A DNA stretch of 64,000 nt from Vanilla planifolia (lineage: Eukaryota > Streptophyta > Magnoliopsida > Asparagales > Orchidaceae), in the NCBI GenBank assembly GCA_023846275.1, contig CM043868.1:3491153-3555152 (forward strand), given 5' to 3'. The notes under the pieces are model-generated. The model was given only the letters and a program-made list of their open reading frames with translations, searched no databases and was not told the DNA's origin. The position numbers and the translations under genes are program-made. Positions within the stretch are counted from its first letter, which is position 1. Every line of letters starts with the position of its first letter. This document shows positions 37,772 through 48,265 of this stretch, piece after piece.

Positions 37772-39050
37772 GGAGTTTGTTGAAGGTCCTTGCACTACTT
37801 GTTTAATGATACTAAAACAATTCTATTGTTATTATTTTGTTTTTTCTTAAGTATTTTTAAATCATACATCTCAAGATCAAATAAGCCAATGATGTAAAAA
37901 TCTAGATCTAATAACTTAAGTAGCTAAATGATAGTATTTGTAGATTAAATCATAACTTAAATCAAAAGAAACATAAGTTTGAGCAGCACATGGAGAAGAT
38001 TTTATTTGAGTCATTTTTTGCTAGTATTAGGATCTTTAACAACTTTTTTGATGCAATTAGATTTAGTGAGTTTTGTGTGACAGAGTGTAAATGTTTTCAA
38101 ATCTTTTTTTCACTCATATATATTTTAGCTCATGGCATGCACCCCATTTTGGTTTATGTTCATATAAATATGTCTTAGACTAATGCATTGATTATAAGTT
38201 ATATCATTCATTCTTACATAATCAAGTTAGAATTGAAAAGTAAATTAATTGACTATGAAATGCATTATTTTGTATTAATTATGCTTATATGACGACCTCG
38301 TCATATTGTAAAACTAGTTAATCTTTAGATTAGATGGTGAAGCAGCCATGGGTAATCCTTGGTTAAGTTGACTAGTTATATTAGTTCTATATGTATGACA
38401 CCTTTATTATATAGGTGTACCAATGGCTTACCTTAGAGTTGATAATTGATGTTTATAGATTTTTGAGTGTCATATAATACACAATTGTATTTGTATATTC
38501 AATTTTGTAATAAGATTAAGCATAGGATTAGATTGAGTGATGCTAAGCAAGAACTAGAATTTGAAGTGTCGTTAGAGTATGATATAATTTTCATTAAAAA
38601 ATGGTCATTTTATTATTGTATTGGTTAGTTAAAAACTTTGGCCAAAATCCATTATACGAGTACAATATCAATTTATACCATTATGGTACCTTTTTTTAGA
38701 AAGCTTGGTTAGGGTCATAGTGATTAGTGAGTAGAACTACATCACATAAGTATGATCCACTAATCATACAAGTACAGTCATTTATGACTTATAAGTGAAC
38801 TAGACAAGGAACTCATCATAGTGTATGATCGTGTTTCATAAGAAAAATCTCAAGAGATTAAAATAATTATATAATAAAAATAATTATGTAATAAAAATAT
38901 ACTAGCTAAACAAATTTGATTGCTTGGTTGAATTTTTGATATTCACATCAACTTATACAATCCCTTGGATTAAAAATTATGATCAATTTAGAATAGTGTG
39001 TAATGGCTAATTTGATTTTTCTTTTTAGGAAAAATTTATATAGTTGTTGT
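37772..39050 (+). mobile_element. Start of a copia 3' LTR
   Basis: TGTTGAAGGTCCTTGCAC directly after the purine tract is the LTR start expected for a SIRE-like copia. Downstream sequence is AT-rich with TCATAC/GTATGA motifs (38,740-38,790). The LTR end could not be recognised and the right limit is nominal. No gene; a 62-residue frame at 37,990-38,178 has no family features. Confidence 0.45.
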
Positions 39051-39269
39051 GAATAGTTTAGATCAATCAAAGAGGATTTTAATGCTTATATAAATGGAAT
39101 TAAAATAGGGAGAAAGGGTTAATGTTCACTTTCATATTCTTAAAAAAATTTCACTTGAATATCTTTATTTTTAAGAGAAGAAGAGAGAAAGACATGACTT
39201 CTGTCTTTAGTAACTTTTCATAACCTTCCTTTATAGAACTAAGTTGCATGTTATTCTTTATTCACTAAG

Positions 39270-40650
39270 CCTCTTTGGTAGTATTTTTTTCTCTAGGTTC
39301 AACTTGAATAATACACCAATCAATGTACTTAGCTAGCCTCCTTTCACTCCCAAGGCTTTACATTTGAATTGAGAGCAATGATTCCTTAATCTGGTCATCA
39401 AGTTTATGACATACTACTTAAAATGGACCCCATCCTTACACTTATTGGTAAGCTAGTTCACATAGGAATCAATTCACTCTAGTATAGGTAACCCATCTTT
39501 ATACATTGGTGTGTATATGACACCAAAGAAAACTTCATAACTTGTGATAGTAGCATATCTAAAAAATTCACAATATTAATATACACCATCACATAATCGA
39601 GATGGAATCTAGAATTCTAAGTATATCAAATGAAAAAAATATAAAAGTTTATAATAAATATCTCATACAATCCAAAGTCCTTAGAATGTAATGATCATTA
39701 CTATGCTTGAAATAAGAAACTACAACTAAAACTTTAGAAATGCCAACTAGATGATAAGACTACTAGAGGTAATAATTTTGATGGTCCCACTCTAACACTT
39801 ATGTTGCTCCTAACTCCCTTCAGAGGAGGGGTTGAGCCAAGCTCAATAAGAGATAGTAAATTCATGCAATAAAATAGTCATGCAATAATATAATAAGTAT
39901 ATGTTATAGAATAAAATTATCATCATGCACAACCATATCATTTAAGAGTATCTCAACTCATCAAGCTGATCAAAGTGATGAAAACATAATCATTGGCCTT
40001 ATCAAATTTTTGTCAGGCCTCCTAGATCATTATGGTACCATCATCTAGCAATGTATCTAACTAGATGCTTATCTAACATTCTCTCCAAAGCTATCCATTA
40101 CCTCATCTAAAATTCATCATAGTTGCTTGAGTACTTTATTCATGGTTCAAAATTGAATCCTTAGGTATTCAACTTTCAAATCCTAAGCTTTCACATTTCA
40201 AACCTAGAACATTCAAATTTCAATATGAAGATATTTAAATTTTAAATCTTAGATATTTAAATTTCAAATCTTAGGGTTTCTTAGTCATTCTAATTGATCT
40301 TTATAGTTAGCCTAAGCTTACTAGTCAAGAATTTTCTAATTCTTAAACCATTATGGACCAAACCCATGATCTCTTTTACAAAGCCTAACCAAGTACCACA
40401 CATGACCCTAGTCTTGTTTTAAAGCTAAGCCGAGATTTCCAAGCCCTTTACACAAGGAACTTGAGAACTCTTCCTTACTTAAGCCATTTAAGCTCACTTC
40501 TGAGGCCTCTCAATGCATCTTAAGCCTATAATAGAGCTTTAATAGTCATTTGCAAGGGTTAACATCAGCTAATTAGCCCTATTTAATTACAAAACTCAAA
40601 TCTCTAGGTTGAGTTCATGAAAAATATCTTATTGTATTGCTTTGTTGTGT
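39270..40650 (-). mobile_element. Family L repeat, inverted copy
   Basis: On the - strand 40,600 to 40,300 matches copies 1 and 2 (e.g. GAACTTGAGAACTC on + at 40,459 is GAG.TCTCAAGTTC in copy 1 at 36,633). It is followed by the 22-bp minisatellite in the same order as copy 2. It ends on the - strand in sequence with CTCCTCTGAAGGGAGTTAGG (39,820-39,801). Non-coding. Confidence 0.55.
40153..40280 (-). repeat. 22-bp minisatellite, nearly six copies
   Basis: Exact 22-base steps from 40,153: units begin TTGAATCCT, TTCAAATCC, TTCAAACCT, TTCAATATG, TTTAAATCT and TTCAAATCT. It is the reverse complement of the array at 54,578-54,680. Confidence 0.85.
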
Positions 40651-41824
40651 TTTGTGGTATAATTTAAAAATTATTCTTAGGTTTGTTTTCTCCTTGGTCA
40701 TGCACTACTCATTTTATGACAATAAAGACATTATATTATTACTACTAATATTTTTTTCTTCAATGTTTTTTATATCATATATTTTAAGATCAAATAAGTC
40801 TAGTTAAAGATAGGCTTCATCAAATGTATTTTGGAGTGATCTAGATGTGAAAACTTGTCTTGACATCAGTGGTGGCTTTACTCAAGCATAGCCAACTTGA
40901 ACATAATGGAGTCATTATTTCTACTCTCAATGGAGTGGCTGTCCATATGAAACACATCTTTTATAATCTATTTTTGTTGAAAATTTGTTAAACCAATCAC
41001 TTGTTTGTTATATGGCACATAGGATTACATTAATATTATTCGTTTATGTTTCCTAAGGCTTATGCTTTGTACATGCTTATTAAAATACACCTTAATGAAC
41101 ATTAAGAATTGAGTTTTGGATTTGTGTGACATAATCAACATATTTAGATTATAAAATACTTAAATTAATGCATTCTTTATACTATTGTATTTGTATGATT
41201 TTATTATCATATGAAATGATCTACATTTAATAGCATCTGATAGGATGTTGGTTAAGAACAATCCTTGTTTTAGTGGTGAGAATTATTTTGTTTGTACACG
41301 ATGATAACATTATCATATATGTATGTTGATACTTTCTTGATAGATGTCTTGCAATTTAGATCATTGTATATAGTACTATATTATTCTTTACTTTTTTGTT
41401 TCATTCATTTGGAGGATTGACAAGGGATCATACCAAGTGATCATATGTGAGATGGAGACTATTGTGTCATATAAGATTGATAAAAACATCATATTTGTGT
41501 GATCATTATGACTATATGGTAGGTGTTCAAGACTTAAGCTATAAGCATGTCATTTTTTATCTCACACGTATGATATCACTTTTGTACCTAAACTATACCA
41601 TTTCACTCAAAAGATTAGTAAATGATACCTAGTCATATAGTGAGTAAATTTGCACCACAAACATATGATTTACCTATCATATTAGTATGACATATTATAA
41701 TTAAAAATGAGCTCATCATAAAAGTCATCTTAGTGCACAATATTATCTCAAACAACATTTTTTTAAGAGTTCAAAAATTATATTTAAATAGCTTTATTCT
41801 ATTTGTATAGTACAATGTCCTCAT
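40650..41824. other. AT-rich non-coding stretch
   Basis: No gene recognised. Many TCATAT/ATATGA words (41,160-41,700). It is the left flank of the solo LTR insertion. The target site continues beyond it at 43,722. Confidence 0.45.
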
Positions 41825-41829
41825 CAACT
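41825..41829. repeat. Target-site duplication, left copy
   Basis: CAACT immediately before the solo LTR. The identical CAACT at 43,717-43,721 follows its end. Confidence 0.85.
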
Positions 41830-42435
41830 TGTTACACCCTTGTGTTTGATGAGTCAAGCATAAATGTTTATATTTTATTTAGGCTTGATTTTAAGTAAAA
41901 TTGTTAATATTTAATTAAATCAAGCCATGTATTTCACATGTCTAAAATAGTGGTCTCTAAGGACCTTGAAGCTATGACATACTTCAAGGAAATTTGAGAC
42001 ATGAACTAGAATTTTCATATTTGAGTTTTTATTAATTTTTCTTGAAATTGAGATGTCTAATTTTTGAGATTATGAGGCACACTAGTAGTATTAATATTTA
42101 AAAATGTTATAAAATTAATAATTATTGAATTTTGATTTTTGGGCCAAGCTTTATTGACAAAAAGTATAGACATTGGTATTTGATTTTTTAAAATTATTTA
42201 GGAATTTTTTTTCATAACTTTCTTTTCATAGTCATTTAGAAAACTTATAATACTATGATAATATAAAATTATTTTGGTACACTTATATTTAAAATTTTAG
42301 CACAAAAATTCTTCCAATCAACCTTAAAACAGCTTAAGTCTCGGGAAAATTCACTGTAGCACTGGGCGGGCTGACCTGTCACACAATTAGCCCGTCCAGG
42401 TCTTTTAGAAATTAAAAATTGGTTGACCCAAAAAG

Positions 42436-42620
42436 GGCGAGCCAAGACCGCCCAAAGCCCGCCGAGAGGAGCACGGCGAGGTCAAACCACAACAGTGGTC
42501 AACGGTCAAATGAACAGTGCTTGGCTAAGCCAAGCCTGCCCAAAACCCGTAGAGAGGAGCTCGGCTAGGTCAAACTACAGCGACCATCAATGGTCAATGA
42601 ACAGTGCATGGTCAAGTCAA
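42436..42620 (+). repeat. 88-bp tandem repeat (two copies) in the solo LTR
   Basis: GAGAGGAGC.CGGC.AGGTCAA at 42,464 and 42,552 and TGAACAGTGC at 42,511 and 42,598 mark two copies about 88 bases apart. Contains GCCCGCC and GGTCAA words. Confidence 0.8.
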
Positions 42621-42798
42621 CCCGACCAGGTGATGAAATCCCAATCAAGGAAGGGGGGAGCCAGCCCCACAGAGGCTCGAGAATTAAACAGCGCAAATTC
42701 ATTATAAAGCGGTGCGCCGATTTAATTTCTATAGTGTGGGACTAAAAATCCCACCTTATAACTTCGGCAGGATCCAAAGGCGGATCAAGCCCGCCCAG

Positions 42799-43024
42799 AT
42801 CCAACACGTGAGATTGAAATCGAACGGCTGTTTTGCCAGTTTAATCGGCACCGTTCGTTTAGCGCGCAATCTAACGCTCCAAATCAAAATCAAACGGCTG
42901 TTTGCGAGTTTAATCGGCACCATTTGTTCAGTGTGCGGATCCAACGCTCCATATCAAAATCGAATGGCTGTTTCGTAAATTTGATCAGTGCCGTTCGATT
43001 TTTGGCGCGGATCAAACGGTGGCT
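42799..43024 (+). repeat. 70-bp tandem repeat, three copies plus part of a fourth
   Basis: The phrase (C)GAACGGCTGTTT / CAAACGGCTGTTT / CGAATGGCTGTTT starts at 42,821, 42,891 and 42,961, exactly 70 bases apart. Each copy holds ATCCAACGCTCC-like, AACGGCTG and GGCACCGTTCG-like words. A further partial copy begins near 43,009. Lies 80-300 bases upstream of the LTR TATA box, where LTR enhancers usually lie. Confidence 0.9.
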
Positions 43025-43100
43025 GCTTTCCGTCCGTTGCCTAAACGGCTAGTTGTTTTTTAGGAGCTGTTAAAGGATTTTTTAGCTCAATTTTAAGCTC

Positions 43101-43110
43101 TATAAATAGG
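43101..43110 (+). promoter_or_regulatory. TATA box of the solo LTR promoter
   Basis: CTCTATAAATAGGG is a strong plant TATA box. Transcription would start near 43,130-43,140 (R region), leaving about 580 bases of R-U5 to the LTR end, a normal copia arrangement. Read-out would be rightward. Confidence 0.75.
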
Positions 43111-43663
43111 GAAGAATTAAGATTTATTTATTTTACCTTTGCTAAATTCTTTCAAAGATTTCAGATCTCAAATTTGAGCAATCACAAGCAAAAACGGTGC
43201 CTTCAAGCTTAAAAGGAAAACTACAACAAGACGCTTGAAATTAGAGGTTCATGATTCAATTTTTCACATTTCTATCCTTCTAATTTTTCAAGTGTGTGTG
43301 CCTCCCTTTTCTCCTATTTCTCCTAAGTTCTTTTTGCCAATCGTTGTATTTTTCGTTTTGGGGTAAGGGCATCCCGGCAGTAGTGCTAAAGCCCCAGGTT
43401 TGAGTTGAGCCCGGTGAAAAACTCAATTAGGTTTGGGATTAGCCGTAGTAAAAATCCCAAGTAGGTTTGAGGTGAACCGTACGAAAAACCTCACTTGTAA
43501 TTGGTGCATTTAGTGGATTTTTCCCAACACCGGTTGGGGGTGGACGTAGACTCGGTTTGAGTCGAACCACCTAAAAACTTTTGTGTTCAAATTTCTTTAT
43601 TCGTGCTTAAACTTTTAAGTTTTTTAATTTCGAAAGTTATAAAATTTTTAAATACACAATTCA

Positions 43664-43683
43664 CCCCCCCCCCCCCCCCCCCC
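43664..43683 (+). repeat. Run of 20 cytosines near the LTR end
   Basis: Expanded version of the short C-run in the AATTCACCCCC..CTCTTGTG block that marks SIRE LTR ends. The counterparts at 2249 and 9222 have only three or four C. Confidence 0.9.
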
Positions 43684-43716
43684 TCTTGTGGGATTTCCTT
43701 AGCACGAAACACTTCA

Positions 43717-43721
43717 CAACT
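43717..43721. repeat. Target-site duplication, right copy
   Basis: CAACT, identical to 41,825-41,829; together they define the insertion of the solo LTR. Confidence 0.85.
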
Positions 43722-43887
43722 CTATACAATACTTCATGAGATATAAAAATGAATCAATAAGATAGGAACATCATTAAGGCTATATATTTTTATTACTTAT
43801 CACCATTGCATGGTCATATGATCTTAATAGTATAATCATTACCCTAAGGGCCTAACGATGGTTTGAACATTTTAGAAATAGGACTTT

Positions 43888-44630
43888 AATCATCGAAACT
43901 TCTCGATAAGAAATATTTCATTGAAGTTGAAGATCTTTAGGATCCTCCTCAAGAATATGTGAAAGATGCAAAACATATTTCTTTAAAATAGATACATGGA
44001 AAACATCATCTATCCTAGCCAAAGCATCTATTAAAAAGAGTCAATAAGCTATTGTTCCACTTTTCTTCATGATTTGGAACAATCCAATATATTTAGGTCT
44101 TAGTTTAAAAGATTTTCAAAATTTGAACAATCTTTATATAAGGATTATCTTTAGAAATACTTGATCTCCAACCTCGAGGATTACCTAACTTTGCTTGCTA
44201 TCAAAGAATTTCTTCTAATGGTCTTACATCACATGTAGTCTCTCAAGAAATTTTCAAATCTCAATATTCTTCTCAATAATTTGGGGTCAAATATCTACCT
44301 GGACTTGCTCTTAGCCTAACACAAATGAGATCTATAGTGGTGACAGTATAAAGCCTCTTATAATATCATGTTAATGGATAATTGATAGATTTATTATAAA
44401 AAAATATATCAATGACAACTACTTGAACTAGTCTATAGAAAAAGTTTGCACACTAAGCCTCTACAAATCTTCTAAGGTTTGAATTATTTTTTTGATTGAC
44501 CATCTATTTATGGCTGATAGGTTGCATTGAATCAAAGAGTTTTTCCTAATGCTTGATGCAGATAATTCCAAAATTGAGAATTGGCATTTTGTCATGTGTC
44601 ATTAATTAGTCTTCATTGACTAAACCACAA
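43888..44630 (-). pseudogene. Tekay-like integrase remnant, copy 1
   Basis: On the - strand, blocks in order: FWNYLHQALGKTL and DGQSKK (the 'FSTAYHPQTDGQSER' region, 44,575-44,500), then 'KYIGLFQIMKK.GTIAYRL' (about 44,095-44,035), DDVFHVSILKKYVL (about 44,015-43,970) and SHILEEDPKDLQL (about 43,960-43,920). These are the C-terminal hallmarks of Ty3/gypsy integrase ('RYIGPFEILERVGPVAYRL...VHDVFHVSMLRKYVPDPSHVL'). Fossil. Confidence 0.8.
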
Positions 44631-45882
44631 AACTCATAATTAAATATCAGTTCTTCTAGTAAATATAAATTATAAGCTTAACACAATAATTCCAAGTGTT
44701 TAACTCAACAATATATATATATACATGAATGAAATCATTATGAAAGCATTTGCTTTACATGTCAAAGTCATGAAGTTTACTTATTATTAAGCATGGTTGC
44801 ATAATTTAGTAAAACAACTTCTTAATAACTGAACTTAGCTTGTGACAAATCAAGATTCAACATGGTTATATCACAAAAATTTAACATAGCATGTGATGAT
44901 TCATACAAACCAAAAATCATACTATCTTTCTAAGTGAATACAATTAAAATCTTTGTTCTTAATAAGTCCTAAGAGAAGACTTCTTTAAAATATAATTAAA
45001 AATAAGGAAATCATCATAACATTGTGGATCTAAACTTTGGCTTGCATAATTATAGTATCAATGGTAAATCAAATGTATTCTAAAATAGCATATTTTTAAT
45101 CTTTTCATGATAAGATTTGATTATAGACCAATATATCATGAAATAAGAATGGAGAATATAAAGAAAGCCATAAGAAATCAATTATAGTTTTCATGGTTCT
45201 CAACTACATTAGATAAGCCCTAGAGTTATAACATGAAATCTAGCAAAGTACTTAGTTTTAGTCTTATCATGTATCTATATTTAAGTGCATAACAATAGGA
45301 TCAACCTACATTTTAGCCTAGTAAAGAACTTCATCAAAGGTTTTTCTTCTTCTTTTCCATGTTCCTAACTTGAGATCTCCCTTATTCTTCCTTACTCTTA
45401 GCTTCCATCCTTCCTTCCTTATCATGTATAAGTTAAGCTTTATTATTCTCGGGATGCCCCCTTAAATCTCATGATTAGATATTACTAAACTCTAGCCAAA
45501 ACCTTATATGGGATAATTAAATAATTAGCTAACTATTCCTTAAAATTGGATTCTTGATTCATATTTTTAAAGGATATCATGCCATCTCATTTTTTTGATA
45601 TCGTTTAAGATATGCATAGCCTTAATTGCATCTTTATTCTAATTTTAAAACATTAAGGGATACCATACTAGTGTCACCTTATCTAATAATCCAAGATATA
45701 TAATATGAGATCTAATCTTATATCTCATCTTTCAAATTTAGAAATTAAAACTTGCTTAATATTTAAAATTTAAGTACAATTAAATTTTCAAAGATCATTC
45801 AAAATTTAAATAATGAACTAAAGACTAAGGCACTGAATCAAAAGGATCATTCCTTGAGCTAGCCAATTAGGTTGTTGTAACA
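44630..45882 (-). repeat. Tekay-like LTR, copy 1
   Basis: On the - strand begins TGTTACAACAACCTAATTGG after the purine tract GGTGGGAATAA. It aligns with 46,790-48,112. Non-coding. It runs into integrase sequence instead of a PBS, so its end is missing. Confidence 0.65.
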
Positions 45883-46074
45883 TTATTCCCACCTTAATTG
45901 GATTTCATCCTCAAAATTAGAAAAATAGCTCTAGCCACTTATGTTGATCCTTAGCCTCAAATTCCTTAAATAACCTTTCATTCTCCTTAATTATTCCATA
46001 TAAAATTTACCATAGGCAAGCTTTTATTTCTCAGCCACCTAGCAATAAATTTTCAAATACTAACTGATCGCTGT
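45883..46074 (-). pseudogene. Integrase tail and polypurine tract, Tekay-like
   Basis: On the - strand LRNKSLPMVNFIWNN (about 46,035-45,990) matches the segment after the integrase of Tekay elements ('LRNKEIPLVKVLWRNH'). Then ATTTTGAGGATGAAATCC and AAGGTGGGAATAA (about 45,920-45,883) correspond to the well-known '..GGGGACGAAATTC..AAGGTGGGGAGAATG' purine tract before the LTR. Confidence 0.7.
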
Positions 46075-46790
46075 TGATAAGAAATATTTGACTAAAGTTA
46101 AAGATCTTCAAGATCCTCCTCAAGAATAAGTGAATGATCTAAAACATATTTCTTTAGAATAGATACATAGAAAACATCATCTATCTTAGTCAAAGCATCC
46201 ATTAACTAGAGTCAATAAGCCATTGTTCCACTTTCCTTCATGATTTTGTACAATCAAATATAATTGGTTCTCAATTTAGAAGCTTTTCTAAACTTGAACA
46301 ATTCTTGCATAAGGCTTATCTTTAAGAAAATTTGTTCTCCAACCTAAAGGATTACCTACCTATGCTTATTATCAAAGAATTTCTTCTAACGGTCCTACAC
46401 CACATGTAGCTCCCAAGTAATTTATAAATATCAATAGTCTTTTCAATAATTTGGGGACAAATAACTTCTTGGACATGCCCTTAGCCAACAAAAAGGAGAT
46501 CTACAGTGCTGACAAAATAGAGCTACTTACAATGTCATGCTAATGGCTGACAAATAACTTTATTGTAAAAAGACTTTATCAATGGCAACTACTTGAAATA
46601 ATCTATAGAATAAGTATGCACACTAAGCCTGTACAAATCCTCTAAGGCTTGAATTATATTTTTAACTGAGCATCTATCAAGAATGATAGGTTTTGTTGAA
46701 TCAAAGAGTGGCTCCTAATGTCTGATGTAGATGATTCCCAAACTAAGAATTGGCATTTTGTGATATGTCATTAATTTGTTTTTGTTGATG
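46075..46790 (-). pseudogene. Tekay-like integrase remnant, copy 2
   Basis: Direct duplicate of the integrase at 43,888-44,630. Shared landmarks on + are AGGATCCTCCTCAAGAAT/AAGATCCTCCTCAAGAAT (43,931; 46,109) and ATCAAAGAATTTCTTCTAA (44,199; 46,371). It also shows IIQALEDLYRL and LPLIKSFYN, matching 'QTLEDLLRAC...LPLIEFSYN'. Fossil. Confidence 0.8.
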
Positions 46791-46877
46791 TTTAAACCAA
46801 AAAATTCATAATTAAATCTTAGTTTTTCTAGTAAATATAAATTACAAGGTTGACAAATAATTCCAATTGTTTAACTC

Positions 46878-46968
<91 letters not shown>

Positions 46969-48112
46969 CATTATAAAATAGTTTTCTTTTCATGCCAAGT
47001 CATAGTTTTTACTAATTATCAAGCATGGCTGCACAATTTAGTAAAACAACTTCTTAATAATTGAACTTAGCATGTGACAAATCAATATTCAACATGGCTA
47101 TATCACAAAAGTTCAACATAGCATGTGATGATTCATATCAACCAAAAATCATACAATCTTTCTAAGTGAATACTATTACAATCTTTGTTCTTAATAAGTT
47201 TTAAAAGACGACTTCTTCAAAATATGATTTAGACTAAGGAAATCTTCATAACATTGTGGATCTAAACTTTGTCTTGCGTAAGTATAACACTAATGGTAAA
47301 TCGAATGTATTATGAAATAGCATATTTGAAAAATTATCATGATAAGATTTAATTATAGACAAATATATCATGAAATAAAGATGAAGGATATTAAGAAAAC
47401 CTTAGGAAATCCATTATAGTTTGCATGGTTCTTAACTACATGAGATAAGCCCAGAGTTATAACATGAAATCTGGTAAAGTAATTGGTTTTACTCTTATCA
47501 TTTATCTAGATTTAATTGCATAACAAGAGGATCAACCTACATTTTAGCCTAATAAAAGATATCATAAAAGGTTCTTCTGCTTTTCCATGATCCAATCTTA
47601 AGATCTTTCCTTGTTCTTGTTTCCTCTCAACTTCCATCCTTCCTTCCTTAGTTCCTCTTAATTAAGCTTTCTTATTCTCGAGTTGCCCCCTCAAATCTCG
47701 TGCTTAGGTATTACTAAACTCTAGCCAAAACCTCATATGGGATAATTAAATTATTAGCTAACTATTTCTTAAATTTGGCTTCTTTGATTCCTACTTCTAA
47801 GGGATATCATGTCATCTCACAGTTTAGATATGGTTTAAGTTATGCATAACCTTAATTAAATCTTAATTATAATTTCAAGGCATTAAGGGATACCATATTA
47901 GTGCCACCTTAACTTATAATCTGAGACATACAATATAAGATCTAATCTTATATCTTATCTTTCAAATTTAAAAATTAAAGCTTGCTTAATATTTAAAATT
48001 TAAGTACATTTAAATTTTATACAATCATTCAAAATTTAAATAGTCAACTAAAGACTAAGGCACAAAATCAAAAGGATTATTCTTTGAGCTAGTCAATTAG
48101 ATTGTTGTAACA
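46790..48112 (-). repeat. Tekay-like LTR, copy 2
   Basis: Duplicate of 44,630-45,882, starting TGTTACAACAATC on - at 48,112. It contains the (TA)n expansion at 46,881-46,963, which is only a few units long in copy 1 (about 44,709-44,722). Confidence 0.65.
46881..46963. repeat. (TA)n microsatellite, 83 bases
   Basis: Uninterrupted TA repeat within the second Tekay-like LTR. The equivalent place in copy 1 has about seven TA units followed by CATGAATG. Confidence 0.95.
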
Positions 48113-48265
48113 TTATTCCCACCTTAATTGGATTTCATCATCAGAATTAGAAAAATAGCTTTGGCACATTGATCCTTAGACTCAATGTCCCTAAATAACA
48201 TTTCATTCCTCTTGATTATTCCATATAACCTTTACCATGTGCTAGCATTTATTTCTTAGTTACCT

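Larger units (their letters stand above)
41830..43716 (+). mobile_element. Solo LTR of a SIRE-like Ty1/copia element, comparatively young
   Basis: 1887 bp from TGTTACACCC to CACTTCA, flanked by perfect 5-bp CAACT duplications, with no interior: a solo LTR left by LTR-LTR recombination. The 3' third has the SIRE LTR signature GGACGTAGAC..GTCGAACCACC (43,551-43,576) and the AATTCACC-C-run-CTCTTGTG block (43,658-43,690). Its middle (42,350-43,050) is much richer in G+C and CpG than the rest of the window. It carries a TATA box and two sets of tandem repeats. Open frames at 42,423-42,707, 42,712-42,978 and 42,944-42,756 arise from GC-rich repeats and are not genes. Confidence 0.9.
43722..48265 (-). 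mobile_element. Tandem array of Ty3/gypsy (Tekay/Del-like) integrase-LTR units
   Basis: Two direct copies of a unit of about 2.17-2.23 kb. Read on -, each runs: chromodomain-like tail, purine tract, LTR start TGTTACAACAACC (48,112 and 45,882), LTR body of about 1.3 kb, then directly integrase core to C-terminus (46,790-46,075 and 44,630-43,888). Gag, protease and RT are absent from the array. The same LTR/integrase junction in both copies means the shortened element was duplicated after it lost its interior, most simply by unequal crossing-over. The solo LTR at 41.8-43.7 kb lies just beyond the lower end. Broken. Confidence 0.7.

Noticed and set aside
37990-38178. A 62-codon hydrophobic frame as a small membrane protein
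   Set aside because: It lies in a copia LTR start region, is low complexity, and has no conserved features or promoter.
42423-42978. Two adjacent + strand open frames of 94 and 88 codons in a GC-rich block
   Set aside because: They lie wholly within the solo LTR, and the repeated residues come from its 88- and 70-bp tandem repeats. GC-rich DNA has fewer chance stops. No domain.
46881-46963. Long TA run as an origin or matrix-attachment site
   Set aside because: It is a microsatellite expanded in one of two duplicated LTRs; nothing else supports such a role.
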